5,301 bases of DNA. It comes from an uncultured bacterium. Its GTDB lineage: Bacteria; Verrucomicrobiota; Kiritimatiellia; CAIKKV01. The DNA is taken from the NCBI GenBank assembly GCA_903828035.1, contig CAIKKV010000250.1:1-5301 (forward strand). Direction: 5' to 3'. Below are positions 1-5,301 of this stretch, in pieces. Position numbers and translations under genes: made by a program. Position 1 is the first letter of the stretch. Each line of letters begins with the position of its first letter. The notes beneath the pieces were generated by a model. It did no database searches. It saw nothing but the letters and a program-made list of their open reading frames with translations, and was not told the DNA's origin.

Positions 1-1662
1 CAGTACGTGGAGTTGGAAAGCAAGCTGGTCAACGAAAACGGGCCGCGCAAGTTCCGCGTCGACCTGCTGATGTCGAACGATCTGGGAATGGTCCCCATGC
101 TGCTGGAGCAGCATGTGCCCTTCCAGTACCGCCGCTCGTCCCAGTTCCTGCTCGTCCTCTTTTCGAACGCGCTGCCGATCCTGCTGTTTGTGGCCGTCAT
201 CTGGTTTTTCTTTTCGCGCCAGATGCGCAACATGGGGCAGGGCGCCATGAGCTTCGGCAAGAGCCGGGCGCGGCTGATGTCCCAGGAGCGCAACAAGGTG
301 ACGTTCAAGGACGTGGCGGGGATCGATGAGGCCAAGGACGAAGTGGTGGAGATCATCGAGTTCCTCAAGGAGCCCAAGAAGTTCCAGAAGCTGGGCGGCC
401 GCATCCCGAAGGGCGTCCTGATGATGGGCCCCCCCGGAACGGGCAAGACCCTGCTGGCCAAGGCGATCGCCGGCGAGGCCGGGGTTCCGTTCTTCAGCAT
501 CAGCGGCTCGGATTTTGTCGAGATGTTCGTGGGCGTCGGCGCCAGCCGCGTGCGCGACATGTTCGAGCAGGCCAAGCGGGCCGCCCCGTGCATTATCTTC
601 ATCGATGAAATCGACGCCGTCGGCCGCAGCCGGTTCAGCGGCATCGGCGGCGGGCACGACGAGCGGGAGCAGACCCTGAACGCCCTGCTGGTCGAGATGG
701 ACGGCATCGATACGGCCGAGGGGCTCATCGTGATGGCCGCCACCAACCGGCCGGACGTGCTCGACCCGGCCCTCCAGCGGCCCGGCCGGTTCGACCGCCA
801 GATCGTGCTGGACCTGCCGAGCCTGGAAGGGCGCGATGCCATCCTGAAGATTCACGCCCGCCGCGTGCCGCTGGATCGCGAGGCGGACCTGCACCGCCTG
901 GCCCGCGGGACCCCGGGCTTTTCCGGCGCCGACCTGGCGAACCTGATGAACGAGGCCGCCCTGCTGGCCGCCCGCCAGAACAAGGATGTCGTCGGCATGG
1001 CCGATCTCGAGGAAGCCCGCGACAAGGTCCGCTGGGGCCGCGAGCGGCGCAGCCGGCTGCTGGACGACAAGGAGAAGCGCATCACCGCCTACCACGAGTC
1101 CGGCCACGCGCTGGTCTCGATGCTGGTCGAGGAGGCGGAGCCCCTGCACAAGATCACGATCATTCCCCGCGGCCGGTCGCTCGGCTCCACCATGCAGCTT
1201 CCCGAAAAGGATCGCTATCTCGACGGGCGCCGGAAGCTCATGTCCATGCTGACCCTCTTCATGGGCGGGCGCGTGGCCGAGGAGCTGGTGATTGGCGATA
1301 TCACCTCGGGCGCCGCGAGCGATTTGAAAGAGGCCACCCGGATTGCCCGGCTCATGGTCTGCAGCTGGGGCATGAGCGAGGCTCTGGGGCCCCAGACGTT
1401 TGGCGCCAACGAGGAGCTGCTGTTCTTCGGGCGCGAGGTGTCGCGGTCGCAGGATTACAGCGAGGAGACGGCCCGCCGGATCGACGCCGAGGTCGGCCGC
1501 CTGCTGCATGAGAGCCACGAAAGCGCTAGGCAGCTGATTACGAAGCACCGGGATGCCCTGGACACGCTGGCCAAGGCCTTGCTTGAGCGGGAAACGCTGG
1601 ATGGCGAAGAGGCGCGGGCCATGCTGGCCGCCTCGCTTCCGCCCGCGCGGTCGGAAGGATAG
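1..1662 (+). CDS. ftsH: ATP-dependent zinc metalloprotease FtsH, 5'-truncated by window edge
   Basis: Membrane-anchored AAA+ protease that unfolds and degrades membrane and short-lived cytosolic proteins. The reading frame is open from base 1, and the GTG at 7 lies inside the periplasmic domain, so the true start is upstream. The first transmembrane helix and most of the periplasmic domain are missing. Seen in order: end of the periplasmic domain; second transmembrane helix (about 142-216); Walker A GPPGTGKT (427-450); pore loop MFVGVG (about 523-540); Walker B IIFIDEID (592-615); second region of homology with [10 protein letters not shown] and the RPGR arginine-finger pair (about 736-789); zinc site HESGH (1093-1107); third zinc-ligand Asp in GAASD (1321-1323). 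All catalytic residues of the family are intact, so the protein should be active. The C-terminal tail is short and ends in SEG. The folP start lies 3 or 15 bp downstream, indicating co-transcription. The family assignment is essentially certain. Confidence 0.98.
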   Translation, partial: QYVELESKLVNENGPRKFRVDLLMSNDLGMVPMLLEQHVPFQYRRSSQFLLVLFSNALPILLFVAVIWFFFSRQMRNMGQGAMSFGKSRARLMSQERNKVTFKDVAGIDEAKDEVVEIIEFLKEPKKFQKLGGRIPKGVLMMGPPGTGKTLLAKAIAGEAGVPFFSISGSDFVEMFVGVGASRVRDMFEQAKRAAPCIIFIDEIDAVGRSRFSGIGGGHDEREQTLNALLVEMDGIDTAEGLIVMAATNRPDVLDPALQRPGRFDRQIVLDLPSLEGRDAILKIHARRVPLDREADLHRLARGTPGFSGADLANLMNEAALLAARQNKDVVGMADLEEARDKVRWGRERRSRLLDDKEKRITAYHESGHALVSMLVEEAEPLHKITIIPRGRSLGSTMQLPEKDRYLDGRRKLMSMLTLFMGGRVAEELVIGDITSGAASDLKEATRIARLMVCSWGMSEALGPQTFGANEELLFFGREVSRSQDYSEETARRIDAEVGRLLHESHESARQLITKHRDALDTLAKALLERETLDGEEARAMLAASLPPARSEG

Positions 1663-1668
1663 GGCGTG

Positions 1669-1673
1669 AGGAG
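1669..1673 (+). promoter_or_regulatory. candidate ribosome binding site for folP
   Basis: AGGAG lies four bases before ATG 1678 and supports that start. A competing GAAGGA at 1654-1659, inside the last ftsH codons, lies six bases before GTG 1666. It resembles the sites in front of cdaA and ftsK in this window, so the choice is not settled. Confidence 0.5.
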
Positions 1674-1677
1674 CCGG

Positions 1678-2523
1678 ATGGAGCCCGTGGAGTGGTGGTG
1701 CGGGACCCGTTCGTGGAAGATCGGGGCGCGCCCCCTCGTCATGGGCATTTTGAACGTCACGCCGGATTCCTTTTCCGACGGAGGCCTTTACGCCGACGAA
1801 GAGGCGGCCGTCCGGCACGGGCTTGCGATGGTGGCCGACGGAGCCGACCTCGTGGATGTGGGCGGGGAGTCAACCCGCCCCGGCGCCCGGCCGGTGCCGC
1901 CGGACGAGGAGGCGGACCGGGTGGCGCCGGTGATCCGGCGCCTCGCGCAGGGTGGCGCGGCGGTTTCGGTTGATACGCGGCATGCCGCCGTGGCCGAGGC
2001 GGCGATTGCGGCCGGCGCCTGCGTGATTAACGATGTGACGGGTTGCGCGGATCCGGCCATGGCCGCCCTTGCGGCGGCCCGGGGCGTCGGCGTGGTGGTC
2101 ATGCATATGAAGGGCGATCCCCGGACCATGCAGTCCCTGGCCGACTACGGCGACGTGGTGGAAGAGGTCGCGGCCTGGCTTGAGCGGCGGGTGCGGGAGC
2201 TGACGGCCGCCGGCGTTCGGCTGGAGAGCCTGGCGGTGGATCCGGGGTTCGGCTTTGCCAAGAACGCCGCCCAGAATGCCGCCTTGCTGGCGGGGCTGGG
2301 GCGGATCTGTCGCGGGGGAAGGCCGGTTCTGGCGGGCCTGTCCCGGAAGAGCTGGCTCGGCCAGGTGACGGGGCGCCCGGTCGGGGAGCGCGGGGCGGCC
2401 AGCCTCGCGGCCCTCTGCGCGGCCGTCATGAATGGCGCCCGGATCGTGCGGGTGCATGAGGTGCGGGAATCCGTCGACGCGGCGCGGGTGCTGGCGGCGG
2501 CGGTTGAAGGAATGGGAACATGA
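1678..2523 (+). CDS. folP: dihydropteroate synthase (DHPS)
   Basis: Condenses 6-hydroxymethyl-7,8-dihydropterin diphosphate with p-aminobenzoate to give 7,8-dihydropteroate in cytosolic folate synthesis; it is the sulfonamide target. From ATG 1678 it has 281 residues, the normal length for the family. Pterin-binding TIM-barrel signatures are all present: GILNVTPDSFSDGG (residues 23-36), DVGGESTRPGA (60-70), SVDT (97-100), INDVTG (117-122), MHMKGDP (142-148), DPGFGFAKN (188-196), SRKS (222-225) and RVHE (258-261). The last is usually RVHD, a conservative change. No insertion typical of sul-type resistant enzymes is seen in the first signature loop. The start is ambiguous. GTG 1666 would add four residues and has GAAGGA at 1654-1659, six bases away. 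ATG 1678 has AGGAG at 1669-1673, four bases away. I prefer the ATG. The stop overlaps the cdaA start as ATGA. Confidence 0.96.
   Translation: MEPVEWWCGTRSWKIGARPLVMGILNVTPDSFSDGGLYADEEAAVRHGLAMVADGADLVDVGGESTRPGARPVPPDEEADRVAPVIRRLAQGGAAVSVDTRHAAVAEAAIAAGACVINDVTGCADPAMAALAAARGVGVVVMHMKGDPRTMQSLADYGDVVEEVAAWLERRVRELTAAGVRLESLAVDPGFGFAKNAAQNAALLAGLGRICRGGRPVLAGLSRKSWLGQVTGRPVGERGAASLAALCAAVMNGARIVRVHEVRESVDAARVLAAAVEGMGT
2506..2511 (+). promoter_or_regulatory. ribosome binding site for cdaA inside folP
   Basis: GAAGGA lies eight bases before ATG 2520, within the last codons of folP. It confirms the start that overlaps the folP stop as ATGA and permits both re-initiation and independent ribosome loading. 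Confidence 0.6.
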
Positions 2524-3368
2524 CCTGGATGGATCGCTTGATGCTGCCCGGGATCGGGGGAATGATGGAAATCGCCATCCTTGCCCTCCTCTTTTATTTC
2601 ATTATCCGTTTTTTCCGCGGCACGCCCGGCGCCCACGTCCTGTTCGGCCTGATCGGCCTGATCACCACGCTGATCGTGGTCACCCGCGTGGCGCAGCTGG
2701 AGGCCCTGAACTGGATGCTCCGGCAGCTCTCGGTTTACGTGGCGCTGGCGCTGCTCGTCATTTTCCAGCCCGAAGTCCGCCGGGCCCTGGCCCAGCTCGG
2801 GCGCAGCCATTTTGTCTGGGAGGAGAACGACGCGCAGTATCTCAGCAACCAGATCACGCGCGCCGTGGAGGAGCTGGCCCGCCAGGGCGTGGGCGCGCTG
2901 ATCGCCATCGAGCGGGATATCGGCACGCGCGCCATCCAGGACACCGGCATCCAGATCGACGCCCGGGTCACCGCCGAGCTGCTGGCCACCATCTTCACCC
3001 CGAAGACGCCGCTGCACGATGGCGGCGTCATTCTCTCCGGCTCCCGGGTGGTGGCGGCCGGCTGCATGTTCCCGCTCACCCAGCGGCTGGATATCGGCCA
3101 CGAGATCGGCACCCGGCACAGGGCCGCCATCGGCATGAGCGAGGAGACCGACGCCGTCTGCATCGTGGTCTCGGAGGGAACCGGCATCATCTCCTTCTGT
3201 ATCCGCGGCCGGATGTCCCGCCATCTCGACGGCGAGCGCCTCCGCAAGATGCTGCTGCACCTGCTGATGGGGCCGCGCCGCGAATCGCCCTGGAGCCGCC
3301 TCTGGCGGGTGGGCCGGAGCCGCCCTCCGGCCGGTGATCCGGCCGAGCAGGGGAGGGACAAGCCATGA
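2520..3368 (+). CDS. cdaA: CdaA-type membrane diadenylate cyclase
   Basis: Converts two ATP into cyclic di-AMP, a second messenger controlling potassium and osmolyte balance and cell-wall homeostasis in many bacteria. The 282-residue protein has the CdaA layout. Three hydrophobic helices (about residues 13-33, 39-57 and 67-85) are followed by a DisA_N/DAC catalytic domain to about residue 235. The ATP-binding motifs are TPLHDGG (163-169, usually DGA) and GTRHRAAIG (197-205), followed by SEETDAVCIVVSEGTG (207-222), which fits the domain well. Ala-to-Gly in the first motif is conservative, and activity is expected but not shown. After the domain comes a basic, proline-rich tail (about 251-282) with no recognised motif. 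The gene overlaps folP upstream and the ybbR-like gene downstream by ATGA. The downstream gene encodes the expected CdaR-type partner, which argues for CdaA rather than the soluble DisA. Confidence 0.95.
   Translation: MTWMDRLMLPGIGGMMEIAILALLFYFIIRFFRGTPGAHVLFGLIGLITTLIVVTRVAQLEALNWMLRQLSVYVALALLVIFQPEVRRALAQLGRSHFVWEENDAQYLSNQITRAVEELARQGVGALIAIERDIGTRAIQDTGIQIDARVTAELLATIFTPKTPLHDGGVILSGSRVVAAGCMFPLTQRLDIGHEIGTRHRAAIGMSEETDAVCIVVSEGTGIISFCIRGRMSRHLDGERLRKMLLHLLMGPRRESPWSRLWRVGRSRPPAGDPAEQGRDKP
3352..3357 (+). promoter_or_regulatory. ribosome binding site for the ybbR-like gene
   Basis: GGAGGG inside the last codons of cdaA. The GGAGG core ends eight bases before ATG 3365. It is the most consensus-like site in the window and fixes the start that overlaps the cdaA stop. 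Confidence 0.65.
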
Positions 3369-3832
3369 CAACGCCCTCCGGGCCCCGCCGGTTTTTATTT
3401 CCCAAGCTGGGGCTCAAGCTGCTGGCCGTGCTCCTCGGCGTCATGGCCTGGTACCTCATCCAGGATGCGATCCGGCTTGAGGCGGCGCAGCGGAAGGCGT
3501 CGTTTGAGCCCCGGCACCCCGCCGCCGCCACCAACTCAGCGGTGCGCCTGGAGCGGCTGCCGGTGACCGTGCTCAGCCGCCCCGGGGTCTGGGACTGGAG
3601 GCTGGATCCGCCCGTGGTCGCCTCGGTCTGGATCGAGGGGAGCGACGCGGACCTCAACCGGCTGGAGCTGACCACGGTGCGCGTGTTTGTGGATGGCAGC
3701 GTGATTACCCAGCCGGGCGAATATGCCATGCCGGTGCGGGTGTACCTGTCCGGGGATGTGAAGCTGAAGACGGCAACCGATCCGGCGCTGGTCAGGGTGA
3801 CCTTCAAGCCGGCGGTGAAAGGCGGGCCATGA
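3365..3832 (+). CDS. short YbbR/CdaR-like membrane protein with one YbbR domain
   Basis: Probable partner and regulator of the cyclase encoded just upstream; in Firmicutes CdaR (YbbR) binds CdaA and modulates c-di-AMP synthesis from outside the membrane. The protein has 155 residues. A short basic N-terminus leads into one membrane helix, KLGLKLLAVLLGVMAWYLI (residues 14-32), the characteristic YbbR-family N-terminal signature. A variable stretch (about 33-62) is followed by one beta-rich YbbR-like domain (about 63-150), recognisable by RLPVTVL, the VWIEGSDADLNRL segment, the 'V-D-G' strand near 108-111, and PGEYAMPVRVYL. Firmicute CdaR proteins usually carry several such domains, so this is a minimal form. 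The domain should lie in the periplasm. Its stop overlaps the next start as ATGA. The family call rests on the N-terminal signature, the domain pattern and the adjacency to cdaA. A regulatory effect on CdaA is inferred. Confidence 0.85.
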   Translation: MTTPSGPRRFLFPKLGLKLLAVLLGVMAWYLIQDAIRLEAAQRKASFEPRHPAAATNSAVRLERLPVTVLSRPGVWDWRLDPPVVASVWIEGSDADLNRLELTTVRVFVDGSVITQPGEYAMPVRVYLSGDVKLKTATDPALVRVTFKPAVKGGP

Positions 3833-4416
3833 AAATGAAACGATTCGGTCGGCTGCTGGCGATCATGATGGTTTCCGGCGCGGTCGGGCTGCAGGCCCAG
3901 GTCCCGGCGCAGAACGCTCCGGCTTCGACGCCGGCCGCGGCCATCCGGCGCCTCTTCACCGAAGGGCGCTGGCGGGAGGCGGCGGCGGCGCTTGTGAAGG
4001 CGAAGAAGGAGGCGCCCGGCGACGAGGACCTGCAATTCATGAGCGCCATGGTGGCCATGGAGGACGGGAACTACGCCGAGTCGATGCGGCTCTACGGCGG
4101 GCTCCTTGAAAAGTATCCGGACAACGCCGGCCTGAAAAACAACGTGGCCTGGCTCCGGGTCAAGTCGAACGACCCCGCCATTCGCAATCTCGACATGGCC
4201 CTGCGGCTGGCCCAGGAAGCGGTGATCTCGGCGAGCCAGGATTACAATATCTGGAACACGCTGGGCGAGATTTACCTGGCCCGGGGCGACGCCATGCGCG
4301 CCATGCGGCTGGCGGTCCTGGCGCGCGACATGGCCGCCATGGCCGGGGAATCCGACTTGCGTGTGTATCAGGACCTCGTGCGGCGCTGTGAAGCGGAACC
4401 CGCGGGAATCCGGTAG
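3829..4416 (+). CDS. exported TPR-repeat protein, function unknown
   Basis: I do not recognise a specific family. The 195-residue product starts with a Sec-type signal peptide: basic MKMKR, hydrophobic core about residues 8-20, likely cleavage after LQA at 23. A short Ala/Pro-rich stretch follows. There is no lipobox cysteine, so a soluble periplasmic protein is likely. The remainder is helical with TPR-like repeats: about 36-63 (RLFTEGRWREAAAAL), 66-99 (AMEDGNYAESMRLYGGLLEK, then YPDN), a degenerate one about 101-134 (NNVAWL), and 138-172 (NIWNTLGEIYLARGDAMRA). Such repeats normally mediate protein-protein contact and no catalytic motif is seen. Its start overlaps the ybbR-like stop as ATGA, with a modest GAAAGG six bases upstream. 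An in-frame ATG at 3835 is a weaker alternative. The location suggests a periplasmic adaptor linked to the YbbR domain or the cell envelope, but that is speculation. Confidence 0.85.
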   Translation: MKMKRFGRLLAIMMVSGAVGLQAQVPAQNAPASTPAAAIRRLFTEGRWREAAAALVKAKKEAPGDEDLQFMSAMVAMEDGNYAESMRLYGGLLEKYPDNAGLKNNVAWLRVKSNDPAIRNLDMALRLAQEAVISASQDYNIWNTLGEIYLARGDAMRAMRLAVLARDMAAMAGESDLRVYQDLVRRCEAEPAGIR

Positions 4417-4417
4417 C

Positions 4418-4423
4418 GAAGGA
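4418..4423 (+). promoter_or_regulatory. ribosome binding site for ftsK
   Basis: GAAGGA sits in the 17-bp gap between the TPR gene and ftsK, ten bases before ATG 4434. It supports that start. There is no hairpin or T-run in the gap, so transcription probably continues into ftsK. Confidence 0.6.
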
Positions 4424-4433
4424 CGTTTTGATT

Positions 4434-5301
4434 ATGGCCAAAAAAGAGACAGGGGATCAGCCCGCCCCGCGCAGCGGATCCCGGGAAGTGTGGGGGATCG
4501 CCCTTCTGGCGGCCTGGTTTTTCCTATCGCTGAGCCTTTTTTCCTACAACTGGCAGGATATCGGCTTCCTCAAGGCGCCGCCCAATGACCCGGCGGCGAA
4601 CTTCATCGGGCCCACGGGCGCGATGACGGCGTACGCGCTGTTTTTCCTGGCCGGCATCATGGCCTATTCGCTGCCGGCCCTGGCCCTCGCCTTCGGCATC
4701 CTGCTCTGGATCCGGAAGGAGCTGTTCTTGCGCTTCCGCTTCTTCTGGTCGCTCATGATGCTCCTGTCGCTCATCGTGCTGGTGGAGCTGACCCCGGCCT
4801 GGTGGGTCTGGCTGACCGGCCCGGAGCGCCTGAACATCTCGCACGCCCCCGGCGGGGTGCCCGGCCATTATCTCACCCAGCAGCTGCTGATCCACTTCCT
4901 GGGCAAGCCCGGCACGCTGATCATGGCGCTGGCCGTGTTCGGAATTTCCACGATCCTGGTTTTCGGGCGCGAGCGGATCGTGGCCGTGATCCGGTTCTGC
5001 GCCGAGCGCTGCGGGTCGGGGTGGAAGCGGCTGACGGATCGCTCGGCCCGGCAGCAGGCGGCCGATCTGGAAGGCGCCGAGAGCGCGCGGCCGGCGCGTT
5101 ACGGGAACGCCGCCCCGGCCGCCGCCGAGACCAAGAGCCGGGCCAAGCCCGCGGAGAAGGCCGAAAAGCCGCCGCGCAAGGCCGCCGCGCCCGCCGTGGA
5201 AGAAGTGATCCCGGAGCCCGGGGAAAACGAGCCGGCTCCCGCCGAGCCGGCTCCCGCCCCCGAGCCTCCCGTGCGCGAGCGCAAGGCCGCGGCGCCGAAG
5301 C
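4434..5301 (+). CDS. ftsK: FtsK/SpoIIIE-type DNA translocase, N-terminal part, cut by window end
   Basis: FtsK-family proteins anchor at the division septum and pump DNA so that chromosome ends clear the closing septum and dimers can be resolved. The frame runs open from ATG 4434 to the last base (289 codons plus one base). A short hydrophilic start (1-17) is followed by four predicted membrane segments: about residues 18-38, 64-93, 102-127 and 149-178. The family's membrane-domain signatures are visible: NFIGPTGAMTAYALFFLAG (56-74), AYSLPALALAFG (77-88), and APGGVPGHYLTQQLL (138-152) followed by FLGKPGTL. From about residue 205 the chain becomes an Ala/Pro/Glu/Lys-rich linker, typical of FtsK. 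The RecA-like motor and the DNA-reading gamma domain lie beyond the window, so the translocase role is inferred from the N-terminus alone. The 17-bp spacing after the TPR gene places ftsK in the same operon. Confidence 0.92.
   Translation, partial: MAKKETGDQPAPRSGSREVWGIALLAAWFFLSLSLFSYNWQDIGFLKAPPNDPAANFIGPTGAMTAYALFFLAGIMAYSLPALALAFGILLWIRKELFLRFRFFWSLMMLLSLIVLVELTPAWWVWLTGPERLNISHAPGGVPGHYLTQQLLIHFLGKPGTLIMALAVFGISTILVFGRERIVAVIRFCAERCGSGWKRLTDRSARQQAADLEGAESARPARYGNAAPAAAETKSRAKPAEKAEKPPRKAAAPAVEEVIPEPGENEPAPAEPAPAPEPPVRERKAAAPK
5229..5258 (+). repeat. two perfect 15-bp tandem copies within the ftsK linker
   Basis: GAGCCGGCTCCCGCC occurs twice in direct succession and in frame, encoding EPAPAEPAPA of the FtsK linker. 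Each copy contains the 10-bp palindrome GAGCCGGCTC. This looks like slippage expansion in a disordered linker and not a regulatory site. Confidence 0.85.

Noticed and set aside
7..9. GTG as the start of ftsH.
   Set aside because: The frame is open upstream to base 1. A start here would leave FtsH without its first membrane helix and most of its periplasmic domain, so the codon is an internal valine.
1870..2457. Open frame of 195 codons on the - strand within folP.
   Set aside because: It lies entirely antisense to the conserved DHPS motifs, and its composition is typical of antisense reading. No start signal or family match is visible.
2432..3337. Open frame of 301 codons on the + strand, shifted relative to cdaA.
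   Set aside because: The translation is Arg/Pro/Gly/His-rich low-complexity sequence overlapping the real cyclase frame, which carries all the motifs. It is a GC-rich frame shadow.
2145..3371. Long open frame of 408 codons on the - strand opposite folP, cdaA and part of the overlap region.
   Set aside because: It is antisense to two confidently identified genes. The translation is rich in Ala, Gly, Arg, Asp and His with no domain signature, as expected when a GC-rich gene is read on its opposite strand.
4417..4433. Gap before ftsK as a terminator or promoter region.
   Set aside because: It has only 17 bases, holding a ribosome binding site and a short T-run without a stem. That is too small for a separate promoter or terminator.
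5229..5253. GAGCCGGCTC palindromes as operator or terminator elements.
   Set aside because: They lie in frame inside the ftsK linker, arise from the repeated Glu-Pro-Ala-Pro codons and have no adjacent T-run.

Overview
The window is one co-directional (+ strand), GC-rich block of six tightly packed genes. It has almost no non-coding DNA, no RNA genes, no mobile elements and no visible terminator. It is chromosomal housekeeping sequence. The order is ftsH (5' end missing), folP, cdaA (diadenylate cyclase), a short ybbR/cdaR-like gene, an exported TPR-protein gene, and ftsK (3' end missing).

Layout: 1-1662 is the C-terminal part of the membrane AAA+ zinc protease FtsH. 1678-2523 (or from GTG 1666) is dihydropteroate synthase. 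2520-3368 is a CdaA-type membrane diadenylate cyclase. 3365-3832 is a 155-residue single-pass protein with one YbbR-like domain. 3829-4416 is a 195-residue protein with a signal peptide and TPR-like repeats. 4434-5301 is the four-helix membrane domain and Ala/Pro-rich linker of an FtsK/SpoIIIE DNA translocase, cut by the window edge before its motor. Three consecutive junctions (folP/cdaA, cdaA/ybbR, ybbR/TPR) are 4-bp ATGA overlaps. The ftsH-folP gap is 3 or 15 bp and the TPR-ftsK gap is 17 bp. This implies one polycistronic transcript with translational coupling and its promoter upstream of the window.

How the genes fit together: CdaA makes c-di-AMP at the membrane and the YbbR/CdaR-like protein is its expected extracytoplasmic regulator. 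FolP supplies folate. FtsH performs membrane-protein quality control. FtsK moves chromosome ends at the division septum. The cyclase-regulator pair is a known functional unit. Links from it to FtsH, FolP, the TPR protein and FtsK rest on gene order alone.

Organism: a GC-rich Gram-negative-type bacterium. The ftsH-folP-cdaA-ybbR order occurs, from general knowledge, in several phyla, including Desulfuromonas/Geobacter-type deltaproteobacteria and PVC-group bacteria. Continuation into ftsK rather than glmM, and FtsH details such as the VRWGRERRS stretch, make me lean toward the Verrucomicrobiota/Kiritimatiellota/Lentisphaerota side. That is a weak inference. I see no wholly new system. The least explained element is the TPR gene locked by overlap between the c-di-AMP regulator and ftsK.
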